Of a stretch of 64,000 nucleotides of DNA, positions 16,768 through 28,200 are shown piece after piece (position 1 is the first letter of the stretch; each line of letters opens with the position of its first letter). A program made the position numbers and the translations under genes. Under the pieces are notes generated by a model. It was not told the origin of the DNA. It saw nothing but the letters and a program-made list of their open reading frames with translations, and did no database searches. The stretch lies in NCBI GenBank assembly GCA_964451365.1, contig CAYVIB010000002.1, positions 186,001 through 250,000 on the forward strand. Direction: 5' to 3'. This DNA is from CAYVIB01 sp964451365. GTDB lineage: Bacteria > Pseudomonadota > Gammaproteobacteria > Pseudomonadales > Cellvibrionaceae.

Positions 16768-17240
16768 TACTGCCGGGAGAACTCGCTCTGCGCCCCGCCC
16801 TGCCGGATGATGACGAATTTTTTCAGGAACTGTTTCGTTCCACGCGTCGGTACCTTTACCAGATTGCCCTGCCGGAATCCAGCATTGACAACCTGGTTCA
16901 ACAGCAATACCGGCTACAGCAAACTTCCTTTGCCCACCACTCCCCGGACGCGTGCCACCTCGTTATACTGCTTTCCAAACTCCCGATTGGTAAAGTGATT
17001 ATCGACCGCACGCAATCGTCTTTTCATATTATCGATCTTGCGATCGTTCCGGAACGTCGTGGCCAGGGAATTGGCACCGCGGTATTGCGCGCCATTCAAG
17101 CGGCGGCCGAAAAAATCATGTATTCTGTGGAGCTGTCTGTCGACCAACAAAATAAAGACGCGAAAAAATTGTATTTATCTCTCGGCTTTCAAGTCACCGG
17201 TTCATCCGACACGCATGACGCGATGAATTGGACGCCATAA
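16752..17240 (+). CDS. GNAT-family N-acetyltransferase
   Basis: A 162-residue protein with the acetyl-CoA-binding motif A of GNAT enzymes: strand beta4 (FHIIDLAIVPERR), then RRGQGIG at 102-108 as the pyrophosphate-binding loop, then a helix (AVLRAIQAAAEK) and the later motif KKLYLSLGFQV. It overlaps the preceding sulfotransferase gene by 16 bases, so translation is coupled. It would acetylate an amine on a small molecule or protein; given its neighbours, the same target as the sulfotransferase/hydroxylase pair is plausible but unproven. Confidence 0.85.
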   Translation: MRDDLILPGELALRPALPDDDEFFQELFRSTRRYLYQIALPESSIDNLVQQQYRLQQTSFAHHSPDACHLVILLSKLPIGKVIIDRTQSSFHIIDLAIVPERRGQGIGTAVLRAIQAAAEKIMYSVELSVDQQNKDAKKLYLSLGFQVTGSSDTHDAMNWTP

Positions 17241-17677
17241 CACGATGTGGCTATTTTTTTGTCTTGTTGAACGCCAAATTTTTGACAATCTTTTCCCGAT
17301 CGTTGCGGGCGATAGCTAAGAATCGATACTGAAGCAAAAATTTTATCCCTACGTTGTGGAATTGAAAAAGTATTCTACATTTACTAATAGACTCGCCCAG
17401 AACAATAACAGGGATAAGGAAGTTAATTGGTTAGCATGCAGAAACGGCTAAAATTTCCATTGGCAGCAGGTCGTTGCGGACTCCATTTCCGTTTTCCGTT
17501 ATTTCCTAACCACACATTCCTTACCGACAATTCCTTCGGAAAGCCGGTTTATAGCGCGCTTTTCCGGGCACAGACAGGGAGTTACTTATATTAAGGAGCG
17601 TCAGCCGTGCAATAGTGACCACGGAATCTGGAGCATGGTTAGTCAATAAACTTTAATAATGAACAGAGGAAAACAGT
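17241..17677. other. intergenic region upstream of the tail-collar gene
   Basis: 437 bases without a supported gene. AT-rich tracts near 17250-17290 and 17340-17390 contrast with the flanks and could hold a promoter for the tail-collar gene, which has a good AGAGGAAAAC ribosome site. A segment near 17597 contains AAGGAG but no ORF. I see no strong terminator or operator. Confidence 0.4.
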
Positions 17678-18256
17678 ATGTCACAACCGTTTCTTGGAGA
17701 GATCCGCATGGTGGGTTTCACTTTTGCACCTCGTGGCTGGGCCTTCTGCGCGGGCCAAATCATGTCCATCGCGCAAAACAGCGCCTTGTTTTCATTGCTG
17801 GGCACTACCTACGGCGGCAACGGCCAAACTACCTTTGCCCTGCCGGATTTGCGCGGCCGCAGCCCGGTAGGCATGGGCACCGGCCCGGGGTTGACACCGA
17901 TTGACCAAGGGGAAATATCGGGCCTGGAAAACGTCACTATTCTGTCTTCGCAGATGCCGATGCATACCCACGCAGCGGCAGCCACGGCCTCGTTTGCTGT
18001 AGCGGGTACGCCCTCGAATGCATCTACCACCCCCTCCACAACGAATAATATTCTGGGCGCATCCCAGCCTGGCGGCGGTCCGTCCGCGGAGATTTGGTCC
18101 GACGCGATTAATGACCCTGTGACTCTCGGCAACCTCGAGACAGTGGATGTGACCTTACAGACCGCAGGCGGAAGCCAGCCGCTGTCGATACGCAACCCTT
18201 TTATGGGCACCAATTTCGTTATCGCCCTGGAAGGTATTTTCCCGTCGCGAAACTAG
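17678..18256 (+). CDS. phage-tail-collar / microcystin-dependent-protein (MdpB)-type protein
   Basis: A 192-residue tail-collar-domain protein. The conserved start (MSQPFLGEIRMVGFTFAPRG, WAFCAGQ, LFSLLGTTYGGNGQTTFALP, DLRGR) is the typical chromosomal 'microcystin-dependent protein' form rather than a full phage fibre. The middle is Ala/Ser/Thr-rich and the C-terminus ends in PFMGTNFVIALEGIFPSRN, the standard close of the family. No signal peptide. Such proteins are short fibre tips by homology; their cellular role is unknown. No other phage structural genes flank it, so it is not evidence of a prophage here. It sits between tailoring enzymes and the giant adhesin. Confidence 0.88.
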   Translation: MSQPFLGEIRMVGFTFAPRGWAFCAGQIMSIAQNSALFSLLGTTYGGNGQTTFALPDLRGRSPVGMGTGPGLTPIDQGEISGLENVTILSSQMPMHTHAAAATASFAVAGTPSNASTTPSTTNNILGASQPGGGPSAEIWSDAINDPVTLGNLETVDVTLQTAGGSQPLSIRNPFMGTNFVIALEGIFPSRN

Positions 18257-18287
18257 AAAGAAACGGTTGAAAATGACGTTTAACCAG

Positions 18288-18320
18288 ATGCGGGGGCGTA
18301 GCGAATGCGCGCGCCCGCAT
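18288..18320 (+). terminator. hairpin after the tail-collar gene
   Basis: Arms ATGCGGGGGCG and CGCCCGCAT (one bulged G) about 30 bases after the stop. No T-run follows, so it may be an attenuator or RNA-stabilising hairpin rather than an intrinsic terminator. Confidence 0.4.
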
Positions 18321-18376
18321 CGTGCGTTATAACAATGCTTGAAGATTAACTGGAAATTTTACAAGAGAGTTTTACC

Positions 18377-19204
18377 TTGTCCGACGCACCAACGTTCCAT
18401 TTTATTTCCGGTTTGCCCCGTTCCGGATCGACGCTGCTGGCGGGCCTTTTACGCCAGAATCCTCGCTTTCACGCAGCCATGAGCAGTCCAGTGGCAAACC
18501 TGATGAACGCTTCGCTGGAGCAAATGGGCGCTGGCAGCGAATTTGCCGCGTTTTTCGATGAAGCAAAGCGCAAAACCATGTGCCGGGCGCTTTTCGAAGC
18601 CTATTACAAAGACAAAGCAGACAAGCATATCGTTTTCGATACCAACCGCATATGGACGGCACGGCTCCATCAACTAGTGGAATTGTTCAACGAATTCAAA
18701 ATTATTTGTTGCGTGCGGAATCCAGCCTGGATCATGGATAGTTTCGAACGCATCCACCGCAAAAATCCTTTCGATTACAGCCGCATGTATTCTCCCGGCA
18801 GTCGTCTCACCGTCTACACGCGATGCGAAACATTGATTAACGCGGGCGGCCCCGTTGGCGCGGCGTGGATGGCACTAAAGGAAGCTTATTACGGCGATTT
18901 TTCCGACCGATTACTGTTGGTCGATTATGACAGGCTGACTCAAAATCCTGCGCGGACGGTGGAACTGCTATATCAGTTTCTCGGCGAGCCGGTTTACGAT
19001 CATGACTTCAACAATGTGGATTATGCGGAAAACGAGTTCGATTCGCAGCTTGGCGTAAAGGGACTGCACACCGTCAAACGAAAAGTCGAATTCATTCAAC
19101 GCCGCAGCATTTTACCACCAGACTTATTTACTAAATATCAGGACATGGATTTTTGGCAGGACAACGCCGGGACTTCGTCCAGTTTCATTGGCCCTAAAAA
19201 ATAA
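18377..19204 (+). CDS. sulfotransferase-family protein (type 3)
   Basis: A 275-residue protein with a TTG start behind AAGAGAG. The P-loop is near the N-terminus (SGLPRSGSTLLAG, residues 11-23), and the 3'-phosphate-binding region is FKIICCVRNPAWIMDSFERI. This is the third sulfotransferase-type enzyme within 5 kb, and its P-loop variant differs from the other two (LPRSGST versus STGRCGT and LSRCGST), so they are not recent duplicates. It is located 33 bases before the giant adhesin gene and is probably transcribed with it. The acceptor may be the adhesin, its glycans or the tail-collar protein (inference). Confidence 0.85.
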   Translation: MSDAPTFHFISGLPRSGSTLLAGLLRQNPRFHAAMSSPVANLMNASLEQMGAGSEFAAFFDEAKRKTMCRALFEAYYKDKADKHIVFDTNRIWTARLHQLVELFNEFKIICCVRNPAWIMDSFERIHRKNPFDYSRMYSPGSRLTVYTRCETLINAGGPVGAAWMALKEAYYGDFSDRLLLVDYDRLTQNPARTVELLYQFLGEPVYDHDFNNVDYAENEFDSQLGVKGLHTVKRKVEFIQRRSILPPDLFTKYQDMDFWQDNAGTSSSFIGPKK

Positions 19205-19237
19205 CCGGGAACCCCATTCAAGATTGTGAGAATGTCT

Positions 19238-22200
19238 ATGAAAAAGCAGATTATCAACGGACTAACTTCCTTGCTTCTCCCTTTCGGGGCCTACGCAAAT
19301 ATTTCTCCGCCCGCGGGTGCGTATCTACGTAGTTACTTGCGTTCCGGCGCGATAAGCGAACTGCCGCTGCACTCGAAAATTATTGGCGAAGATCAAAGCC
19401 AACTTTCTCAAGTGCCAATTGAAAACAACGACTTGGGTATTCTCCGAGGGCAGCCGGTCAGGGAACTGGTCATCATCGACGCGGCCGTTCCTGATAAACA
19501 TGTTTTTCATGCGCAAGCGCAACCCGGTATAGAATTCGTTGAATTGACAGCGACAGATAACGGTCTTGAACAGTTGGAAAACGTGCTTTCCCGCTATCAC
19601 GATCTCAATGCCTTGCACATCGTTTCACACGCCGATGAGGGTACGCTACTGCTAGGTAACTCGCATATCACAACGACATCCCTGCGCGACAGTGTCAATG
19701 CGTTCGCAGCCATCAACGGTGCAGTGCGACCGGGCGGTGATTTATTGTTATACGGTTGCGAGCTTGGCAAGGGCAACGATGGCGGCGAATTCCTGGATGT
19801 TATCAAAGGGAATACGCATGTAGACGTGGCGGCATCCGATAACTTAACAGGCAATGCCCAACAAAACGGCGACTGGGAACTGGAAATCCACAAAGGGGAT
19901 ATTGAAGCCAGGCCTTTACCTGAGTCGATCGCCACGAAGGATTTTACCGGCATTTTGCAGTTTACCGGCACGATAGATTTCAGCCAGTACAAAGCAGGCA
20001 CTGGAGCATACAACGACTCCGGCGCTTACCTTGCTGATGCGCAGTTTTATGAAAGCGCTGACAAAAACTATCTGTTCACGGTCAATGGCGCAGATACCGG
20101 AACCTACCAATGGTATGGTTACGAAACAGTGGCCAGCGCTAAAGAATATGAAACAAGCATTACTTTGGAATTCACGAATAATGAAACATTCACCCCTAAT
20201 TCTATTTCCCTCTATAACGCGAACGGATATGCGCTGACGTTCTACCTCACTACGAACAAGGGCGGAAATATCAGCAGCGGCTCTTTAAGTGATTTTACCT
20301 GGGCTTCTAATATTGATATTTCAGGTTTGCCTGACGATGTGACCAGCCTGACCATTACCGCAAGTGAGCCATTCTTTATACAGATTGATGATCTTGCAGT
20401 ATCCGATCTTCAACCACCCGATACCGCTCCACCCGTTGTGCAGAGTATCGCGCTGTCCGGCTCCCCGGCAGCGACTGCTTCTTCAGTCACCTACACCGTT
20501 GCCTTCGACGAATCGGCATCGAATATTTCCACGGATGATTTTCAGGTAACAACGGTCTCTGGCACCGCCACGGGCACGGTGGCATCCGTAAGTGCCAGTT
20601 CAGGCACATCGGTGGACGTAACCGTTAACTCCATATCGGGCACGGGCACCCTGCGGCTCGATCTGACCGCCAACACCGACATTGTCGACGGCAGCGGCAA
20701 CGGCAATAACACCAACGGATATGTCGCCGCCTTTACGAGCGGCGACACCCACACGGTCGATCGCGATGCGCCAACGGTATCATCCATTAACCGCGTCACC
20801 GGCGCCCTCACCAATGCAATCAGTGTTGATTACACGGCTACCTTTAATGAAAACGTCACCGGCGTCGATACCACCGATTTTACCTTGACCTCCACCGGCA
20901 CGGCTGCCGGCACTATCGCAACCATCGCTCCGGTCGACAGCAGCACCTATACCCTCACCGTCAACGGCATCAGTGGAGACGGCACTCTGCGTTTAGATCT
21001 CAACGGTTCGGGTACCGGTATCACGGACGCTGTAGGTAATGCTATTTCCGGAGGCTTTACCGGGCAGGCCTACACCATTGACAATACCGCTCCCGCCGCG
21101 CCGTCCGCCCCGGATCTGACAGCCAGCAGTGACAGAGGCACCAGCGATACCGACGACCTCACCAGCGATACAACACCGACCTTCACCGGCACTGCCGAGG
21201 CAGGAGCGACCGTCCTGCTCTACGCAAACGGCACGGAAGTCGGTTCCGCGACAGCCGACGGGTCCGGCAACTGGAGCATCACCTCGGACACTCTTGGCGA
21301 GGGCATGTACTTCATTACCGCACGTGCCCAAGATGCTGCCGGCAATCTGAGCGCGGCCTCGTCTTCCCTCTCCGTCACCATCGACGCCACCGGTCCTGTC
21401 GTGTCCGCACCGGACATGACGGCCGCGTCCGACAGCGGTAGCTCGAATACCGACAACATCACCAATGTGAGCAAGCCCGAGTTCACGGGCACGGCGCCAG
21501 CCGGAACCCTCATCCAGCTCTTCATCGACAATGCCGGCAACGGCGACGCCACCGACCCGTTGAACGAAATTATCGCCACCGGCACCGCCGACGGGGACGG
21601 AACCTGGTCGATTACCGCCACCGTGGATCTTTCTGCCGGAACCTGGTCCATCAAGGCACGCGGCCAGGACGGCGCGGGGAATTTCGGCGCGGCCTCCTCT
21701 AGCGTGGACGTCACGGTTGACATCACACCACCGGCGGCCGTCCCCTCTGTACCCGATCTGGCGACGGGCAGCGACACTGGTTCATCCAGCACCGACAACG
21801 TCACCAGCGACACCACCCCGACGTTCAGTGGTACCCACACGGCCAATAACGTGGTCCGGCTGTACGCAAACGGCGTGCTGGTCGGTTCCGCGACCGTCAA
21901 TGGAGACAGCGATTGGACCATCACCTCGGACGCCCTTGGCGCCGACACCTATTCCTTTACCGCACGCGGCGTCGACCTGGCAGGCAATGAAGGCACCGCC
22001 TCCACCGGCTTGTCGGTGACGATAGACAACGCCGCTCCCACCGCGCCGTCCACGCCCGACATGGATGCGGACAGCGACACTGGCAACTCCGACTCGGACA
22101 ACAATACCGAAGACACCACCCCGACCTTCAGTGGCACGGGCGCGGAAGCCAACGCCACCGTGTATCTCTACGTCGGTGGCGTGGAGGTCGGTTCGTCCAC

Positions 22201-25200
22201 GGCGGATGGTTCCGGCAACTGGAGCGTCACCGTCAGCGCTGGCATGGCGCTGGACGCCGGCGACTACTTCGTCGTGGTCCGTACCGAAGATGCGGCTGGC
22301 AATCTCAGCAACGCTTCGGGCGCGCTGCCGATACACATCAATACCGCCCCGACGGCCAACGGCAATCTCTCCCAAACAGTCAACTACATGGAGGATCCGG
22401 GCGGCAGCGTGGCCCTGGACGACATCGTAGTGACCGACGTCGATCCCGGCGATACCATCACCGCGACGCTCACGCTCAGCGACGCTGCTGCCGGCGTGCT
22501 GTCCACCGGCACCTACGGCTCGGCCACGTCCACTTTCGATGGCGACACCGGCGTGTGGACGGTCACCGGCTCGGTTGCCGATGTCAATGCGGCGCTGGCT
22601 GCGGTCGCCTTCACGCCCGCGACCGACTGGGATCAGAACGTCACCATCACGACCCGCATTCGCGACATCAACGGCAGCGGTCCTACCGACGGTACCATTA
22701 CGCTCAATGTCACGGCGGTCAATGATGCCCCAAGCGACATAGCACTGAGCGCCGCTTCAATCAACCAAAGCAGCACTGGTGCTAATGTGGCCATAGGTGC
22801 CTTGAATTCCACCGATATGGACGGCGGCGACACCCACACCTATGCATTGGTAGCCAACGGCACATCCGACAGCGGCAGCTGTGGCGCCACGGGCGACGAT
22901 GATAACAGTAGCTTTCAGATCGACAGCACTAACCAAGAGCTGGAAACCATCGGCAGCCTGCCCGCTGGATCCTATAGTGTCTGTATCGAGACCGATGACG
23001 GTGCTCCTGCCAGCTATCAGAAAACTTTTACGATAACAGTCGTGGATGATGTGGCGCCGACCATCAGTAGCGTCAGTGTCCCGGCGGATGCCATTTATAT
23101 CGCCGGCCAAAATCTGGACTTCACTGTCAACACAGACGAAAACGTCACTGTAAGCGGCACGCCGCGCATTGCGTTGACCGTGGGGGCGGCGACTACCCGT
23201 TATGCGGACTACATCAGCGATAGTGGCACATCCGCGCTCTTATTCCGCTACACCGTACAAGCGGGTGACAACGACGCCGATGGCATTGTCGTTGACGCGC
23301 TTGGGCCGAATGGCGGCACTCTCCAAGACAGCGCCGGCAACAACCTCAACATCACCCTCAATTCCGTGGACGACACGACGGGCGTTCTGGTGGATACACA
23401 GGCACCTACCCTCGACAGCAGCACCCCGACAGATAACGCTTCCGGCATTGCCTTCGATGCGGATATCGAGCTGAATTTCAGCGAGAATGTGATTGCGGGC
23501 GCCGGCTCGGTATCGGTTTACGATGCCGCCGACGATTCGCTGGTGGAAAGCTTTGCCTCGAGTACGTTGGGTATTGTCGCGGATGTAGTGACGATTAACC
23601 TCACCAGTAACCTGACGCCGACGCACAATTATTATGTGCAGGTGGACAGTGATGCTTTCGAAGATACGGCGGGCAACGCTTATGCCGGTATCGCGGACGA
23701 GACGACTCTCAACTTCACCGTGGGCAACAACGCCCCGGTGGCCGGGGACGACAACGATACCACGGATGAGGATACCGCCGTGGCCGTGGATGTGCTGGCC
23801 AATGATACCGACAGTGACAGCGCATTCAACGCGGCAAGCACGGCTATCGTTACCCCGCCCGCCAATGGCTCCACCAGTGTCAATACCGCCACCGGTGTAA
23901 TCACCTATACCCCGGACGACGACTTCAATGGCATCGACAGCTTCACCTATACGGTGGAGGATGTGCATGGCACGATTTCCAATACCGCTACCGTCAGTAT
24001 CACCATTACCGCCGTTAACGATGCGCCTGTGGCGGTTAACGACCTGGAGAGCACACCGGAAGACACCAACGCGTCATTCGATGTAGCCGCCAACGATACC
24101 GACCTGGATACCGGCGATAGCGTCGATACCACCACCATTACTATCGTCACGCCGCCCACCAATGGTTCCGCCACGGTCAATGCCGGTCAGGTGGATTACG
24201 ATCCGGATGCGGATTTCAACGGCACCGATACATTTACCTACACCATCGAAGACCAGAACGGCGCTCTGTCCAACGTAGCGACTGTGACTATCAATGTGAC
24301 CGGCGTGAATGACCTGCCCACCGCCGCCAATGATAGCGATTCGGTCGATGAGGATGACTCTGTCGATATCGACGTGCTGGATAACGACAGCGATATTGAC
24401 GGCACCCTCGATTCCACAACGGTGACGGTGATGGCCAATCCGGCCAACGGCAGTACCAGTGTGGACGCCCTCACCGGCGTGATCACCTATACGCCCAGCG
24501 CCAACTACAACGGCAGCGACAGCTTCACCTATGTGGTGCAGGACGATGCCGGCGGCACCTCCAACGCCGCCACGGTGACCCTCACCGTGAACAGCGTCAA
24601 CGATGCGCCGGTGGCGGCAAACGATACCGCCGTGATGCTCGAAGATACCGCGCACGAGGTAAATGTGCTGGGTAATGACAGCGATGTGGACGGCACCCTG
24701 GTACCGGCTTCGGTTGAGGTCGTGACCGGTCCCGCCGAGGGCGGCATCAGTATTAATGCCACCACGGGAGCCATCACTTATACGCCGGATAGTGACTTCA
24801 GCGGCAGCGACGTATTCACCTACCGCGTGCAGGACAACGACGGCGCCTGGTCATCGGCCGCCACCGTAACCATGACCGTGGACAACGTCAACGACCCGCC
24901 TGTCGCCAACGGCGATAGTGCAACGCTGGACGAGGACGCATCGGTGGTGATTAATATGCTGGCCAACGATACCGACGTTGATGACACCCTCGACACCACC
25001 AGTGTTGTGGTTGTGAGCGCGCCAACCAATGGTTCGGCCGACGTGAATCCGGACGGCAGCGTGACCTACACGCCAGAGGCGAACTTCAACGGCATTGACA
25101 GCTTTACTTATGAAGTGAATGACGCCGTAGGTGACACATCCAACCCCGCCACGGTGTCCATCACGATTGATCCGGTTAACGATGCGCCGGTCATCAGCGG

Positions 25201-28200
25201 CACCCCGGCCACTACGGTCGCGCAGGACGGCGCCTATGTCTTTAGCCCATCGAGCAGCGATGTCGAGAACGACGCCCTGACCTTCAGCGTGACCAACCTG
25301 CCCGCCTGGGCCAGCTTCGACACCGCCAGCGGCGCCGTCAGCGGCACACCGGGTAACGGCGATGTCGGCACAAGCGGCAGCATTGTGATCAGTGTGGATG
25401 ACGGCACGGATTCGAGTAATCTGGCGGCGTTCACCATTACCGTAACCAATGTCAACGATGCACCGACCATCAGCGGCTCCCCCGCCATAGCGGTATTGCA
25501 GGATATGCCGTACAGCTTTACCCCCACCGCCGACGATGTGGATACCGGCGATACGCTGACCTTCAGCATCGCCAATCAGCCGGCCTGGGCCAGCTTCAAT
25601 ACCGCCACCGGCGCCCTCACCGGACTGCCGAATAACAGCGCGGTGGGCTTTACCGGCAATATCGTAATCAGCGTCAGTGACGGCACCGTCAGTACTGCTC
25701 TGCCCGCGTTCAATATCACCGTGATGAATGTCAACGATGCCCCGCTTACCGGCGAAGATAGCTACAACCTGAGCGAAGGTGGATTATTGCAGGTGGATGC
25801 GATTGAGGGGATACTGGCCAACGATGTGGATATCGACGGCGACACCCTGACTGTAACGGTGGTGGATGCACCGGCCTCGGCCAGCGCCTTCACGTTAAAT
25901 ACCGATGGCAGCTTCAGCTATCAGCACGACGGAACCGAAAGCCGCAATGACAGCTTCAGTTATGAACTGAGCGATGGCACGGTGACGACCGAGCCGGTAC
26001 TGGTCAACCTGGCCATTGCCGCCGTGAACGACGCACCCGAATTCGTGACCACGCCGGAAACCACCACAGTCATGCGCGGTACCGACTTCTTCTATGACAT
26101 CGGCGTCAATGACCCCGACAGCGTGGTGCAGCTGACCCTGCTCGAGGCGCCGGAATGGCTGACGCTAAGTAATAGCATCCTGCAAGGCACCGCGCCCGCC
26201 GATGCCACTAGCCCGGCCAGTGTTCAACTGCGCGCCAGCGACGGCGAATTCACTGTCGACCAGAGCTTCGACCTGACCCTGGCCGATCCGGAGGATTCGG
26301 TTGTCACCTTGTCAACGAATTGGCACAAGCTGCCCGCGCGCGTCGGCGACCCTCTGCGCCTGGATATCACTCTGGCGCAGACCAGTGGCCCCGCCCTGAG
26401 CGATGCGACTTTGCGTGTGCGTCTGCGCGGCGAGAGTTCGGGCGCAACCATGGAGGAATGCAATGCGGTCGCCAGCGACCTGTTCGAGTGCCCCACTTCC
26501 CTCACCGTGGAAACATCGGATGAATTCCACCTTGGACTGACGCCGGTAACCGAAGGCAACCTGGCAGTGGAACTGCGGCTGCTCGACAGCGATGGCAACA
26601 CTGTGGCCGAAGGCATCACCGACGTCAGCGTCAGCGAGAAGCCTGTCGGCCAGCCCAACCTGATTTATATACTGGCTCATGCCACGGCCCTTGCCAGTAT
26701 CGAACTAATCGACGACGAAAACCACGAACTGGTGGTGGGTACCAGCCTGGGAGATACCATCAAGCTGCTGGACTACGATATGGCCTCGCTGACCGCCGAT
26801 GAGATTGGCGAGATCGGCAATGAAGGCGAGACCGAGTCCGTGCGGATAGCCGACGTCAACCTGGACGGCCTGCCGGATGTCCTGGTGGTTAACAGCGAAG
26901 GCGATGCCAGCCAGTTGTACTACAACATGGGTGGCCTGGTATTCGAAGAGGATATGGCCGATTCGGAACTGCCCTATGCCAAAGAGGCGATCTTCATCGA
27001 CCTGAACGATGACGACTATCCAGAACTGATCATGGGCGCCAATGGCTTCAACATTTACGTGTATGAAAACAACAACGGCTACTTCGATTCCGAGCCTTAT
27101 GTAATGAACCTGCCTATCGCCGTTCGGCATTTCGCTATGTTCAAGCGTTTGGCCGGGGCTGATCCGTTTACCGGCAAGCTGGCCATCGCTGGAAGTCATT
27201 CCGTGCGGCTGCTTAGCTTCGACCTGCTCGATACCAGCGTGGCTAATAACAAACCGGGCGCGGTGGTGCAGCAAACACCATTGCGCAAAACCACCCAACT
27301 CAGCCAGTTGGCTATCCCGGGAGTCACCTCTATCCTCCTTGCGGACCTGGATGGCGACAACCAAGCGGAGATCCTGCTCAGCAGCGATCACAGCGACAAC
27401 TCGGCGGACAACTCCGGCGTGAAAATTGTTTCTGTCTCATCCACGGATAATATGACGGAAGTAGCTGCCTTCAGTAACGCCGGCGCGCGCCAGGTGAGCC
27501 TCGCTAATTTTAACGGTGACAGTGCGGTCGACCTGCTGGTGGCCAATAACAACCAGACCTACCAGTTCTACCTGGGCACCGGCAGCCTGACAAGCTGGAC
27601 GCTTAAGGATACGGTGATCTATCAGGAATCCACCCTGGTGCTCACGGAAGACCTCAACGGCGATGGCCTGTCCGATGTGTTGATCTACAAGGATGCCGAG
27701 AGCGAAATAGAGTTCTACACGTCCGAAGCCAACGGAGAAATAGGCGTGGCCACCGACCTGGGGCTTTCCTCAAGTGCTGCCGCGCTCGGTGAACGCGATT
27801 ACCGCTTCAACTATTCGCTGACGGTGAATAACCAGGGCGGTGGTGATGCACAGGCGGTACGAGCCAGCGTGGCACTGCCGGACAACATTACAGTCTCTGC
27901 GCTGCCGGATAACTGCAGCGAGGATAACGGCGAAGTCACTTGCTCACTGCAAACAGTCAACGCCGGCGACAGCACCAGTGTCACACTTGTTCTGCTTGGC
28001 GACACCAGCATCAACAGTCAGAGCCTGACCGCGCAGGTGACTTCGGACGCGTTGGAACAAAACAGCACCGATAACCGTTATACCCTATCGCTAAGCGGCA
28101 TGTTCGAAGGCACCAGCATACGGGTCAGCGGCGGCAGTGGCGGCTTCGGCCCCACCGGTTTGATACTGCTTGGTCTGCTCGCCCTGATGCGCAACCGGCG

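Noticed and set aside
17678..18256. Prophage, because of the tail-collar gene
   Set aside because: No capsid, portal, tail tube, integrase or lysis genes nearby; the short microcystin-dependent-protein form is common on chromosomes.
23728..25180. Regular repeats of about 290 bp that might suggest a CRISPR-like or satellite array
   Set aside because: They encode tandem cadherin-like domains of 96-97 residues; period and sequence divergence fit protein repeats.
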